A DNA stretch of 64,000 nt from JAWKJY01 sp041393535 (GCA_041393535.1 JAWKJY010000005.1:62001-126000), one strand, 5' to 3'. Positions 1-8,899 are shown, counted from the first letter of the stretch. A program made the numbers and translations. Notes: generated by a model not told the origin, from the letters alone.

Positions 1-1179
1 GCGGCGCGTCCTCGTCGCATCCCTGCCGGCGAGCACGAAGCACGCGGCGTTGGCCACGCGCACGAGGGTGAGCCCGTCCGCCGTCTCGCGCTCCACGGCG
101 GCGGGCGCATCGGGCGGGGCGGCCGGGGCGAGGTCGCAGCCGACGATCGGCTCGTCGCTGCCCGTTCCGACCAGGTGCGACTGGAACAGGTCGCACACCG
201 AGATCGTCGCCCGGGTCACGCCCACCTCGGCCAGCGCCCCGGCGAGCCTCCAGGTTCCGATGGGTCCGGGCCTCACCGCTGCACACCACGAGACGCGGAC
301 GCCGGTGCCCGGAACCGACGTCGAGGCGTTCCCTGGCAGTCCGCCGGGGCCCCGCACGCCGTTCGCCGTCGGGACCTCGAGGATCCGGCCGGCCGGCTCG
401 TCGGTCGGGGCCGGCGAGCCGTCGAAGCGGTACGTCCAGCGCAGCTCCTCCGCGGTCCTGCCGACGAGCGGCAGCGGCGAGAACGTGATCCGATGTGCGA
501 GGCCCGTAGCGGCCTCGGCCCAGACGGTCAGCGTCCCCGGGGCGACCACGATGCGGTTGCCCTCGTCGAGTTGGGCCCGCCAGCGCGCGAGCGCGACGCC
601 GTCGATGACCTCCGTTCCGCTCGGCTCGGCCGTCGCGGCCAGCTCGAGCACCGAGCGCGGGTCCGGGACACCGGCGATCAGGAAGGGATCCCCGAGGAGT
701 TCCGCACGGCTCCAGTCCTCGTCGACCGGCACGTCGCCGACGAGGGATTCGATCGCGACGATGCGCCAGGAGGCCGTTCCGTGCGCAGCGTCGAGCACGT
801 GCTCGTACGTCTCGTGCCCCGCCGAATCGCCGGGCACAGCGTGCTCGACGCGGCGCGTCATGCGGATCAGGCCCGGCTCGAACGCGATCGTGCCGGCAGC
901 CTCCGGCGCCGAGGCTCCTGCGCGATCCACGGTGAACCGGGCGCTTCGCGGCGTGGACGCGGCGCCCACCTCGGCGGCGGTGGACGCGTCGGGCGGCCCG
1001 GTCGACGCGCTGGTCGTCGTCACAGCCGGCTCGGGCGTTCGAGGCCCGGACGTCGTCGGGGCCGGCGACGGCGTGCTTCCGGCACCGGTCGCGGTCGTCG
1101 GACCGGTTCGTCCGCCGCAGCCGGCGAGGGCGAGGCTGCTCAGGAGGAGACAGGCGGCGAGGCTGACCGCGATCGGCAC
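1..1179 (-). CDS. Secreted lipoprotein, 3' end beyond window (LppX/LprG-like guess)
   Basis: The minus frame stays open from a GTG at 1179 to the left edge, so the C-terminus is missing. The N-terminus is a classic lipoprotein signal: hydrophobic core, then lipobox LALAGC with the cysteine near residue 21, then a Ser/Thr/Pro/Ala linker. The rest is a soluble, beta-rich-looking extracytoplasmic domain with an ARFTVD segment and an IDGVALARWRAQ segment, which recalls LppX/LprG/LolA-type lipid-binding lipoproteins; that family call is a guess. A GGAG Shine-Dalgarno sits 9 nt before the GTG. The gene follows the ThDP enzyme by 40 bp on the same strand and may be cotranscribed. Confidence 0.72.
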   Translation of the reverse strand, partial: MPIAVSLAACLLLSSLALAGCGGRTGPTTATGAGSTPSPAPTTSGPRTPEPAVTTTSASTGPPDASTAAEVGAASTPRSARFTVDRAGASAPEAAGTIAFEPGLIRMTRRVEHAVPGDSAGHETYEHVLDAAHGTASWRIVAIESLVGDVPVDEDWSRAELLGDPFLIAGVPDPRSVLELAATAEPSGTEVIDGVALARWRAQLDEGNRIVVAPGTLTVWAEAATGLAHRITFSPLPLVGRTAEELRWTYRFDGSPAPTDEPAGRILEVPTANGVRGPGGLPGNASTSVPGTGVRVSWCAAVRPGPIGTWRLAGALAEVGVTRATISVCDLFQSHLVGTGSDEPIVGCDLAPAAPPDAPAAVERETADGLTLVRVANAACFVLAGRDATRTRR

Positions 1180-1219
1180 GCTCGCAGTCTCCGTCGAGCG
1201 GCTGCCGGCGGCAAGCCCC

Positions 1220-2932
1220 TCAGCCCGGCTCGGCGTAGCGGGCGAGCTCGGCCTCGTTCCAGGTCACGAGGGCGTGCCGCGGCGGGACGAGGGCGAGGCC
1301 GTTCGAGTAGTCGGGCGAGATCGCGTCGCGCGTGACGAGGACGTCCACCACGGCCGGGGCGTTCGCGAGCGCGCGGTCGAGGGCGGGGCCCAGCTCCTCG
1401 GCGTGCTCGACCCGCTCGCCGTGGGCGCCGAGGGCTCGCGCGAGCAGGTCGTAGCGGCAGCCCGGCAGCTCGACGCCGACGAGGTTGTCGTACCGGTCGG
1501 CCTGGTCGCGCAGCTCGATGTTCCAGGCCTCGTTGTTCGCGACGACGAAGACCGCGCGGGCGCCGTGGCGGACGGCGGTGTCGATGTCGATCGCGGTGAA
1601 GCCGACGCTGCCGTCCCCGACGATCGCGAACACCGGCTGGTCGGGGCGCTCGAGCGCCGCCGAGATCGCGAACGGGACGCCGACGCCGAGGCAGCCGAGG
1701 GCGCCGCAGTCGAGGTAGTCGACCGTCCGCACGCCGACCCGGCAGAACGAGAGGATGTCGCCGCCGTCCGCGACGACGACCGAGTCGGGCGACAGGCGCT
1801 CGTTGACCGCGGCGATCAGGCGGTAGGGGTGCATCCGCCCGTCGGCGCCCGCGGTCTCGTCGGCGAGCGTGTCGGCGAGCTTCGCCGTCCGGCGCGCGTT
1901 CGCCTCGCGGGTCGCGTCGAGCCAGGCCGTGTCGGGATCGGCGGGGGTCGCGTCCGCCGCGGTCAGGGCGGCGAGCGCGAGCCCGACGGACGCGACGAGC
2001 TCGACGTCGCCGCGCCGGTTCTCGCCGGTCTCCTCGAAGCACGTGCCGATGCGCAGGAAGCGGGCGTCCGGGTGGAAGACGGCGGGTGAGCCGTAGCCGA
2101 GCTGGAAGTCGAGCCGGCGGCCGAGCGTGACGACGAGGTCGGCCTCCTTCATCGCTCGCCCGCGCATCGCCGGGACGTAGGCGGGCGTGTCCTCGCGGAT
2201 CGTGCCGCGGCACTCGCCCGAGTCGAGGTAGAGGGCGCCGCTCGCGGAGAGGAACGCGCGCAGCTCGGGGCCGGCGCCGCGGACGGGGCGGCCGCCGATC
2301 ACGACCACGCGCCGTGCCCGGCGGATCAGGGCGACCGCCTCGGCGAGGGCGTCCGCGGCGGGCGCGACGTCGACGGGGCGGCGCGCGCGCAGCGCCTCCG
2401 GCGGCGCGTCGGCGGCGTGCACCGGCGCCTCCTGCAGGTCGGTCGGGAAGTCGACGTAGGCGGGGCCGGTGCTGCCGCCGCCGATCCCGAGCGCCGCGGC
2501 GATCGCGGCGTCGAGGCGCGGCAGCACGTGGTGGACCTCCGAGACGGCCTCGGCGCGGCGGCAGAGCGGCGCGACGATCGCGGCCTGCGGGACGTCCTGC
2601 ATCGCGCTCATCCCCGCCTGCGGCCTCGGCGCCCGGCCCGAGAGGACGAGCACGGAGCTGCGCGAGACGCTCGCGTTCGCGATCGCGGTCGTCGCGTTCG
2701 TCAGGCCGGGACCGGCGGTGACGAGCGCGACGGCGAGGTCGCCGGTCAGCTCCGACTCCGCCTGCGCCATGAACACCGCGGCGCCCTCGTGGCGGACGTC
2801 GACGATCCGGATCCCCGCGCGGTCGATCGCGTCCCAGATCGGCTGGATGTGCCCGCCGCAGAGCCCGTAGACGCGGCGCACGCCCTGCGCGACGAGACGC
2901 TCGGCGATCAGGTGGGCGACGGTGCGGGTCAT
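1220..2932 (-). CDS. ThDP-dependent acetolactate-synthase-like enzyme
   Basis: A 570-residue thiamine-diphosphate enzyme of the acetolactate synthase/benzoylformate decarboxylase superfamily. It acts on 2-keto acids by decarboxylation and/or carboligation. The N-terminal PYR domain has the catalytic glutamate context HEGAAVFMA. The middle domain has the conserved VVIGGRPV segment. The C-terminal PP domain carries the ThDP/Mg motif GDGS...NNEAWN. The ATG at 2932 begins MTRTVAHLI, where the family homology begins; longer in-frame starts add only unstructured sequence. No regulatory subunit or ilvC is adjacent, so it is unlikely to be the biosynthetic ilvB. Substrate unknown; an oxalyl-CoA, sulfoacetaldehyde or benzaldehyde-lyase-like role is possible. 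Confidence 0.85.
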   Translation of the reverse strand: MTRTVAHLIAERLVAQGVRRVYGLCGGHIQPIWDAIDRAGIRIVDVRHEGAAVFMAQAESELTGDLAVALVTAGPGLTNATTAIANASVSRSSVLVLSGRAPRPQAGMSAMQDVPQAAIVAPLCRRAEAVSEVHHVLPRLDAAIAAALGIGGGSTGPAYVDFPTDLQEAPVHAADAPPEALRARRPVDVAPAADALAEAVALIRRARRVVVIGGRPVRGAGPELRAFLSASGALYLDSGECRGTIREDTPAYVPAMRGRAMKEADLVVTLGRRLDFQLGYGSPAVFHPDARFLRIGTCFEETGENRRGDVELVASVGLALAALTAADATPADPDTAWLDATREANARRTAKLADTLADETAGADGRMHPYRLIAAVNERLSPDSVVVADGGDILSFCRVGVRTVDYLDCGALGCLGVGVPFAISAALERPDQPVFAIVGDGSVGFTAIDIDTAVRHGARAVFVVANNEAWNIELRDQADRYDNLVGVELPGCRYDLLARALGAHGERVEHAEELGPALDRALANAPAVVDVLVTRDAISPDYSNGLALVPPRHALVTWNEAELARYAEPG

Positions 2933-3239
2933 GCGGCGGGAGCGACGGCGGCGGGCCGCCCCGCCCATCATCGTCGCACGCGCCGGCCAGGGCAAGGGCG
3001 CTCCATCGTCGCGACGTCCCCGGGCGTCGTGCCTCGTGCCCGGACGGTATTCTCGACAAAGCGAATTGGCTTGACAGAGAATAGGCGCGGGGCGGGTCAC
3101 AGGAATCCCTCGACGGCCCGAGCACACGACCTGCCACCCTGCGGAGGCGGGCGCAGGTCGTGGCCCTTTGCCCCTCCGGCGCCCGGCCTGCTCGGCCGCG
3201 GCGGCGACGCGGCGGACCACGACTCCCGGGAGGAACCCG
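2933..3239. other. Divergent intergenic region, no gene
   Basis: This 307-bp gap separates the divergent ThDP-enzyme and OsmC genes. I see no credible coding frame. It contains a noticeably AT-richer patch with a symmetric dyad (3048-3083) and a TTGACA hexamer at 3071-3076 that could be a -35 box for osmC. No good -10 was recognised 17 bp downstream of it. Confidence 0.6.
3048..3083. promoter_or_regulatory. Nested dyad operator candidate between ThDP enzyme and osmC
   Basis: Outer arms TATTCTC (3048-3054) and GAGAATA (3077-3083) are perfect inverted repeats. Inside each lies a GACA tetramer in direct orientation, then inner arms AAGC and GCTT around a GAATTG centre. The symmetry of spacing and the local AT-richness suggest a dimeric regulator site serving one or both divergent genes. 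The cognate regulator is not evident in the window. Confidence 0.45.
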
Positions 3240-3800
3240 ATGGCGACCAGCGAGACACCCACCGGCAACGGCGTGAACGTCCAGGCGCTGCTCGACGCGC
3301 GCGCCGCGCTCGTCGACGCGCCCGAGGCCGCGGAGTTCACGTGGCGCGCGACGAACCAGTGGCAGCACGGCGTCCACAGCAGGAGCACGATCGACGGCTA
3401 CTTCGGGCTCGGCGCCGACCACCAGCACCGCTCGTCGTGGGAGTTCGACGCCGACCACCCGCTCGTCTTCGCGGCGGAGGACAACGGCCCGACGCCCGTG
3501 GAGTTCGTCCTCGTCGGGCTCGCGAGCTGCCTGACCGCCGGTGTCGCGGCGGTCGCGCAGAACCGCGGCATCAAGCTCAACTCGGTCAAGGCGACGATCG
3601 AGGGCGACATGAGCATCCTCGGCATCCTCGGCGCCGACCCCGACGTGCGCAACGGCTTCAACGCGATCCGCGTGAAGTACGACATCGACGCCGACGCGAG
3701 CGGGGAGGACATCGAGGCCCTCGTCGCGCAGTCGCAGAAGCGCTCGGCGGTGTTCGACGTGATCGCCAACCCGACCAACGTCACGGTCGAGGTCAACTGA
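3240..3800 (+). CDS. OsmC family peroxide/thiol-stress protein
   Basis: A 186-residue OsmC-fold protein; the family reduces organic hydroperoxides with a thiol pair. The first conserved cysteine is in LVGLASCLTAG. At the place of the usual second cysteine the sequence reads QKRSAVFD, with serine, as in a common actinobacterial OsmC subgroup, so classical two-Cys peroxidase chemistry is doubtful. The ATG at 3240 is preceded by AGGA (3231-3234). The flavin monooxygenase gene starts 13 bp downstream, so the two probably form an operon, fitting a redox role. Confidence 0.88.
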   Translation: MATSETPTGNGVNVQALLDARAALVDAPEAAEFTWRATNQWQHGVHSRSTIDGYFGLGADHQHRSSWEFDADHPLVFAAEDNGPTPVEFVLVGLASCLTAGVAAVAQNRGIKLNSVKATIEGDMSILGILGADPDVRNGFNAIRVKYDIDADASGEDIEALVAQSQKRSAVFDVIANPTNVTVEVN

Positions 3801-3813
3801 GCCTCGCAGCGCC

Positions 3814-5046
3814 GTGCGCACCTCGACCGTCGTCATCGGGGCCGGTCACGCCGGCCTCGCCGTCAGCGCCCTCCTCGGCGAGCGCGGGATCGACCACGTC
3901 GTGCTCGAGCGCGGCGAGGTGGCGAACGCCTGGCGGACGCAGCGCTGGGACGGGCTGCGGCTGCTGACGCCGAACTGGCTCAACCGCCTGCCCGGGCTCG
4001 CCTACGACGGCGACGACCCGGACGGGTTCATGACGATGCCCGAGGTGGTCGGCTTCATCGACCGGTACGCCGCCGCCGTCGGCGCGCCCGTCCGCACGGG
4101 GACGACCGTGACGGACGTCCGCGCGGTCGACGGCGGCTACCGCGTCACGACCGATCAGGGGACGTGGGACGCGCCGACGGTGATGCTCGCGAGCGGCGCG
4201 TTCAACCTGCCGCACCCGCCGGCGGTCGCCGCCGACGTCCCGGCGTCCGTCGAGACGATCTCGCCGCTCGACTACCGCCGGCCGGACCGGCTGCCGGAGG
4301 GCGGCGTCCTCGTCGTCGGCGCGTCCGCGACCGGGATCCAGCTGGCGGACGAGATCCACCGCTCCGGCCGCCCCGTCACCCTCGCCGTGGGCGAGCACGT
4401 CCGCATGCCGCGCACGTACCGGGGCCGCGACGTGATGTGGTGGATGCTCGAGACGGGCGTGCTCGACGAGCGCCACGACGAGATCGACGACCTCGTCCGC
4501 GGGCGGAACGTTCCCTCGCCGCAGCTGGTCGGGACGCCCGACCGATCGACGCTCGACCTGAACGCGCTCACCGACCAGGGCATCGAGCTGGTCGGCCGCC
4601 TGGGCATGGTGCGGGACGGTGTCGCGCTGTTCTCCGGCTCGCTGCGGAACGTCTGCGCGCTCGCCGACCTGAAGCAGGCCCGGCTGCTCGACCGCTTCGA
4701 CGAGTGGGCGCGGGAGACGGGCGTCGACGGCGAGGTCGAGGCGCCGCACCGCCCGGGGCCGACGCGCGTCCCCGACGGGCCGCGCCTCTCGCTCGACCTC
4801 CGCTCCGGGGAGATCCGCACGGTGGTCTGGGCGACCGGCTTCCGCCCGGACTACGGGTGGCTTCAGGTGCCCGTGCTCGACCGCAAGGGCCGGCTGCGCC
4901 ACGAGGGCGGCGTCGTCACGGATGCGCCCGGCCTGTACGCGATCGGCCTCAACCTGCTCCGGCGGCGCAAGTCGAGCTTCATCCACGGCGCCGAGGACGA
5001 CGCGCGCGAGCTGACCGACCACCTCGCCGCGCACCTCGGCGCCTGA
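3814..5046 (+). CDS. FAD/NAD(P)-dependent oxidoreductase (flavin monooxygenase-like)
   Basis: A 410-residue two-dinucleotide-domain flavoprotein. The N-terminal FAD fingerprint is GAGHAGLAVS (residues 8-17). The second Rossmann motif VVGASATG lies near residue 165. The region after the FAD motif (ERGEVANAWRTQRW) and the late ATGFRPDY motif are typical of flavin-containing monooxygenases and CzcO/TrkA-like oxidoreductases. The family oxidises small organics or ketones using NADPH and O2. It begins with GTG 13 bp after osmC, so translation is probably coupled. The substrate cannot be read from sequence. Confidence 0.85.
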   Translation: MRTSTVVIGAGHAGLAVSALLGERGIDHVVLERGEVANAWRTQRWDGLRLLTPNWLNRLPGLAYDGDDPDGFMTMPEVVGFIDRYAAAVGAPVRTGTTVTDVRAVDGGYRVTTDQGTWDAPTVMLASGAFNLPHPPAVAADVPASVETISPLDYRRPDRLPEGGVLVVGASATGIQLADEIHRSGRPVTLAVGEHVRMPRTYRGRDVMWWMLETGVLDERHDEIDDLVRGRNVPSPQLVGTPDRSTLDLNALTDQGIELVGRLGMVRDGVALFSGSLRNVCALADLKQARLLDRFDEWARETGVDGEVEAPHRPGPTRVPDGPRLSLDLRSGEIRTVVWATGFRPDYGWLQVPVLDRKGRLRHEGGVVTDAPGLYAIGLNLLRRRKSSFIHGAEDDARELTDHLAAHLGA

Positions 5047-5062
5047 GCCGCCCGCGGCGCCG

Positions 5063-6400
5063 TCAACGCCAGTCGAAGTACTCGCGGTGGATCGCCGTCC
5101 GGGGGACGCCAGCGCGGCGGAAGGCGGCCTGGAACGTCCGCACCATCGGCTCGGGGCCGCACAGGAAGACGGAGAGCCGTTCCGGTGCGGCGTCGACCGT
5201 GGCGAGCACCTCCTCGGCCGTCAGGCGGCCGCGCCGCTCGGTGTCGACGACGTGCGCGCGCAGGCCGTGGTGGGCCGCTGCGATCTCGCGCACCTCCGCC
5301 GCGAACGGCGCCTCGCCGGCGTTCGTGTAGAAGAGGTCGACCTCCTCGTCCAGGCCTTCCGCCTCGAGCGAGCGCAGCCAGCTGAGGAACGGAGCGATCC
5401 CGACGCCCGCTCCGACCCAGACCTGCCGCTCGGTTCCCTTCCGCCGGTCGAAGCGGCCGTGCGGGCCGCCGATCACCGCCGGCATCCCCGGCTCGAGCTG
5501 CTCGTGGAAGGTCGAGGTGTAGTCGCCCAGGGCCTTCACCGTGACGCGGACGACGCCCTCGTGCGGTGCGCTCGCGATCGTGAACGGATGGCGGTGCCAG
5601 CCGTCCCGGGCCTCGAGGAAGACCATCGCGAACTGCCCGGGCCGGAAGTCCAGCGGGCGACCGAGCGGCGTCAGCGCGACCTCGACGAGCCCGTCCTCGA
5701 TCACCCGCACGCCCTGGACCTGGAAGTCGTGCAGCGAGAGGAAGAACTGCGCCAGCACCTCACGGTAGACGTAGAAGGCGACCCCGATCCCGCCGGCGGC
5801 GACGTACGACCAGCGCAGGGCGGGCGCGCCGTCGAACCCGGTGGCGTCGAGCAGCCCGTGGACGAAGCCGGCCGCGACGAAGATCCCGGTCGTCCGGTGC
5901 AGCAGCCGCCAGCGCTCGTAGCCGCCGAAGAGCCGCCGGACGTCCCGTACGACGCGGGCGTCCCGGAGCGCGACGACGGCGCCTCGCAGCGGCCGGGGCA
6001 CCATCGTCCGCCAGCGAGGCAGCACGGCCCATGCCGCGAGCCCGAGGAGCCCCAGCAGCCCGACCACCGCGAGCGGCCCGCCCGGTCCTCCCTCCGAGTC
6101 GCCGTGCGCGAGCAGCAGGTGCGGCAGGAGGAGCGCGAGGCCGAGGATGGCGATCCGCCGGTGCCAGATCGCGGTCCGGTCGATCCCGTCGAACCACCCC
6201 TCGATCCACGGCAGCGTGCTGATCAGGACGATCGCGAGGGAGAGCAGCACGACCGACTCGACGCCGAGCAGCTGGCCGACGTGCGTCCCCCAGGCCTCGC
6301 CGGCGGGCCTGTCGCCCAGCCAGAGCGCGGCGAACGCCGCGACGACGGCCGCGATCGTGAGCGGGCCGAGGTCACGGGCCGGGATTCCCCCGAGGCGCAT
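5063..6400 (-). CDS. Ferric-reductase-like membrane flavoprotein oxidoreductase
   Basis: A 445-residue protein with about six N-terminal membrane segments of the ferric-reductase-like transmembrane type, several with histidines suited to haem, followed by a soluble FNR-like module. The FAD site is RHPFTIASAP. The NAD(P) site is GAGVGIAPFLSWLR, and CGPEPMV closes the nucleotide pocket. It should pass electrons from NAD(P)H via FAD and haem across the membrane to an external acceptor such as ferric iron, a quinone or oxygen. It is convergent with the monooxygenase gene (16-bp gap). A GATACT hexamer lies 8 nt before the ATG, so the transcript may be leaderless. Confidence 0.82.
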   Translation of the reverse strand: MRLGGIPARDLGPLTIAAVVAAFAALWLGDRPAGEAWGTHVGQLLGVESVVLLSLAIVLISTLPWIEGWFDGIDRTAIWHRRIAILGLALLLPHLLLAHGDSEGGPGGPLAVVGLLGLLGLAAWAVLPRWRTMVPRPLRGAVVALRDARVVRDVRRLFGGYERWRLLHRTTGIFVAAGFVHGLLDATGFDGAPALRWSYVAAGGIGVAFYVYREVLAQFFLSLHDFQVQGVRVIEDGLVEVALTPLGRPLDFRPGQFAMVFLEARDGWHRHPFTIASAPHEGVVRVTVKALGDYTSTFHEQLEPGMPAVIGGPHGRFDRRKGTERQVWVGAGVGIAPFLSWLRSLEAEGLDEEVDLFYTNAGEAPFAAEVREIAAAHHGLRAHVVDTERRGRLTAEEVLATVDAAPERLSVFLCGPEPMVRTFQAAFRRAGVPRTAIHREYFDWR

Positions 6401-6461
6401 CGATGCCCAGTATCGGCCATCCCGCCGGGGTGCCGCCGCACCCGGCGCCCGCGCGCGTCGG

Positions 6462-7445
6462 CTAGGGGAGGAGGACGGTCGAGCCGGTGGTCCTCCTGGC
6501 CTCGAGGTCGCGATGGGCCTGGGCGGCCTCCTCGAGCGGGTAGCGCTGGTCGATCCGGATCCGCACAGCGCCGCTCGTCACGACGGAGAAGAGGTCGTCC
6601 GCCATCGCCTGCGTCGCCTCGCGCGTCGCGATGTGCGTGAACAGGGTCTGGCGCGTCACGTACAGCGAGCCCTTGGGGCCGAGGATCGCCGGGGCGAAGG
6701 GCTCGACCGGGCCGCTCGCGTTGCCGAAGCTCGCCATCAGGCCGAGCGGCCGCAGGCAGGCGAGGCTGCCCTCCCAGGTGTCCTTGCCGACCGAGTCGTA
6801 GACGACCTTCACGCCCTGCCCGCCCGTGATCTCCCGGACGCGGGCGACGAAGTCCTCGCTGGCGTAGTCGATCACGTGCGCCGCCCCGTGCTCGCGCGCG
6901 AGCTCGCACTTGGCGGGGCCGCCTGCGGTGCCGATCAGCTCCAGCCCGAGCGCCTTCGCCCACTGGCACGCGATCAGCCCGACGCCGCCCGCGGCCGCGT
7001 GGAAGAGCACGTGGTCGCCCGGCTCGAGCCCCTCGACCGGGCGCGTGCGCTTGAGCAGGTACTGGACGGTCAGGCCCTTCAGCATCATCGCGGCGCCGGT
7101 CTCGAAGTCGATCGCGTCGGGGAGAGGGACGACGTGCAGCGCGGGCATCACGCGCACCTCGCTGTAGGCGCCGGGGACGTTGGTCGCGTACGCCGCGCGG
7201 TCGCCGACCGCGAGGTGCGCGACGCCCTCGCCAACCGCCTCGACGACGCCCGCGCCCTCCATCCCGAGCGTCAGCGGCAGCGGGTTCTGGTAGAGCCCGG
7301 TCCGCTGGTAGACGTCGATGTAGTTGAGCCCGCAGGCGTGGTGGCGGATGCGGATCTCGCCCGGGCCGGGCTCGCCCACCTCGACGTCGACGAGCTGCAG
7401 CTGCTCGGGGCCGCCGTGGGCGGCGATCTGGATGGCGCGCGGCAT
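6462..7445 (-). CDS. Quinone oxidoreductase, zinc-independent MDR family
   Basis: A 327-residue medium-chain reductase without zinc-binding cysteine clusters, like NADPH:quinone reductase (QOR). The N-terminal GroES-like domain carries the family segment CGLNYIDVYQRTG. The nucleotide-binding domain has AAAGGVGLIACQWAK. It reduces quinones or enones with NADPH in the cytoplasm. It follows the membrane flavoprotein gene in the same direction, with 61 bp between them, suggesting a shared quinone/redox theme. ATG at 7445. Confidence 0.9.
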   Translation of the reverse strand: MPRAIQIAAHGGPEQLQLVDVEVGEPGPGEIRIRHHACGLNYIDVYQRTGLYQNPLPLTLGMEGAGVVEAVGEGVAHLAVGDRAAYATNVPGAYSEVRVMPALHVVPLPDAIDFETGAAMMLKGLTVQYLLKRTRPVEGLEPGDHVLFHAAAGGVGLIACQWAKALGLELIGTAGGPAKCELAREHGAAHVIDYASEDFVARVREITGGQGVKVVYDSVGKDTWEGSLACLRPLGLMASFGNASGPVEPFAPAILGPKGSLYVTRQTLFTHIATREATQAMADDLFSVVTSGAVRIRIDQRYPLEEAAQAHRDLEARRTTGSTVLLP

Positions 7446-7533
7446 CGGGCTCTCCTCGGGACGGACGCGGGTGCGGCTGCGAGGGTAGCCGACCGGGGCC
7501 GGCGTGCTGCGACGGGAGGACGGCGCTTCGGCC

Positions 7534-7539
7534 TATCCT
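7534..7539 (+). promoter_or_regulatory. -10 box TATCCT of leaderless cupin gene
   Basis: TATCCT lies 8 nt before the GTG at 7548 with no Shine-Dalgarno between them, so transcription probably starts at or next to the start codon. Confidence 0.55.
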
Positions 7540-7547
7540 TCGTTCCC

Positions 7548-7931
7548 GTGGGACGGATCCACCGGCAGAGCGGCGCGGCCAGCAGCCCGACCTGGGCCTG
7601 GGACGACGCGCCCGCGACCGAGTACCGCTCCGACGACGCGCCCGGCGTCATCCGCCACGTGCTGGTCGGGCCGGAGGACGGCGCGAGCGACTTCGTCGTC
7701 CGCTACTTCACGGTTCCCGCGGGCGCGGCCACGGCGCTCGACCGCCACCCGCACGAGCACGGCGTCGTCGTCGTGCACGGGGCGGGCCGCGTGCTGCTCG
7801 GCGACGAGTGGCACGACATCGGCCAGGGCGACTCGGTCTTCATCGCGGGCGAGGAGACGCACCGGCTCGAGGCCGCGCCCGACCAGCCGCTCGGGTTCGT
7901 CTGCGTGATCCCGAGCGGGATCCCCGGCTAG
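7548..7931 (+). CDS. Small cupin-domain protein
   Basis: A 127-residue single-domain cupin. Motif 1 is DRHPHEHGVVVVHG, supplying metal-binding His residues, and motif 2 ends with GEETHRLE. Such stand-alone cupins bind a metal and act as dioxygenases, isomerases or small-molecule sensors; the function here is not assignable. I chose the GTG at 7548 because a TATCCT -10 box lies 8 nt upstream and the cupin homology begins soon after. The stop interlocks with the convergent RraA gene in CTAG (7928-7931). Confidence 0.8.
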   Translation: MGRIHRQSGAASSPTWAWDDAPATEYRSDDAPGVIRHVLVGPEDGASDFVVRYFTVPAGAATALDRHPHEHGVVVVHGAGRVLLGDEWHDIGQGDSVFIAGEETHRLEAAPDQPLGFVCVIPSGIPG

Positions 7932-8401
7932 CTGCCCGGCGGCAGGACGACGATGCCGTCCTCGTCCGCGTAGAGCACGTCGCCCGGCGCGATCCACGCG
8001 CCGTCGATCTCGACGGGCGCGCCGGAGCGGCCCTCGCCGTCACGCGCCGAGCGCCGCGGCGTCACGCCGAGCGCCATGACGCCGAGGTCGAGCGACGCGA
8101 GCGGCCTCACGTCGCGCACGGCGCCGTGGACGACGACGCCGACCCAGCCGTTCGCGATCAGCTCCGCGCCGATCGTGTCGCCGACGAGCGCGTAGCGCAG
8201 GCTGCCGCCGCCGTCGACGACGAGGACGCGGCCCTCGCCGGGCGTGTTCGCGAGCTCCTTCACCCGGGAGTTGTCCTCGAAGCACTTCACCGTCTCGACC
8301 GGCCCGCTGAAGCGCACCCGGCCGCCGAAGTGGCGCAGGCACGCGATCGGCCGGGCGACGTCGCCGTGCGCGTCGGAGAGGTCGCTGGTCGTCCAGTCCA
8401 C
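7928..8401 (-). CDS. RraA family protein (HMG/CHA aldolase or RNase E regulator fold)
   Basis: A 157-residue member of the RraA/MenG-like family, which includes 4-hydroxy-4-methyl-2-oxoglutarate aldolases and the RNase E inhibitor RraA. Diagnostic segments are LVVDGGGSLRYALVGD and GVVVHGAVRDVRPL; the latter holds the Arg-Asp pair that binds substrate and Mg in the aldolases. No RNase E context is visible, so an aldolase-type role is more likely. The start is GTG at 8401, with TAGACT 6 nt upstream and no Shine-Dalgarno. The 3' end shares CTAG with the convergent cupin gene. Confidence 0.85.
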   Translation of the reverse strand: MDWTTSDLSDAHGDVARPIACLRHFGGRVRFSGPVETVKCFEDNSRVKELANTPGEGRVLVVDGGGSLRYALVGDTIGAELIANGWVGVVVHGAVRDVRPLASLDLGVMALGVTPRRSARDGEGRSGAPVEIDGAWIAPGDVLYADEDGIVVLPPGS

Positions 8402-8407
8402 GGCGCA

Positions 8408-8413
8408 AGTCTA
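8408..8413 (-). promoter_or_regulatory. -10 box TAGACT of leaderless rraA-like gene
   Basis: TAGACT on the minus strand, then exactly 6 nt, then the GTG start at 8401. No Shine-Dalgarno is present. Confidence 0.55.
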
Positions 8414-8519
8414 GGAGGCGGAGGAGCACCCCCGCCCGCGGGAGCCGACGGCGCCGATGAGTCTCGTCGGGCACGCGAGTCGTCCCTCCTGCAACGGTCG
8501 GACGAGGAGAGGAGCGGGC

Positions 8520-8879
8520 ATGACGTACGTGGACGGGTTCGTGCTGGCGGTGCCGACGGACAGGCGGCAGGAGTTCGTCGACATGGCGATGGATGGCGTC
8601 TCCGCGTTCCTCGCGCGAGGGGCGACGCGCGCGGTCGAGTGCTGGGGCGACGACGTCCCCGACGGGACGCGGACGGACTTCCGCCGGGCGGTGCAGGCGA
8701 CCGACGACGAGACCGTCGTCTTCGCGTGGGTCGAGTGGCCCGACAGGGAGACCCGCGACGCCGCGATGGAGGAGATGCGGGCGGACCCCGACATGCAGCC
8801 GGGCGCCAAGCCGATGCCGTTCGACACGAGCCGGATGATCTTCGGCGGCTTCGTCCCGGTGGTCGAGCGGGCCGGGTGA
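8520..8879 (+). CDS. DUF1428 family protein
   Basis: A 119-residue protein that opens MTYVDGFVLAVP and contains the typical DUF1428 segments VECWGDDVPDG, FAWVEWPD and SRMIFGGF. The family is a dimeric alpha-beta barrel fold of unknown function, common in proteobacteria and actinobacteria. The ATG at 8520 follows a GAGGAGAGGAG Shine-Dalgarno tract. It stands alone between two minus-strand genes. Confidence 0.88.
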   Translation: MTYVDGFVLAVPTDRRQEFVDMAMDGVSAFLARGATRAVECWGDDVPDGTRTDFRRAVQATDDETVVFAWVEWPDRETRDAAMEEMRADPDMQPGAKPMPFDTSRMIFGGFVPVVERAG

Positions 8880-8899
8880 GGCCGGCGCCGGATCCGTCC

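Noticed and set aside
50..2089. Very long plus-strand open frame (679 codons) opposite the lipoprotein and ThDP enzyme
   Set aside because: Low-complexity Arg/Ala/Val translation typical of the antisense frame of high-GC genes; the minus-strand genes have real domains and start signals.
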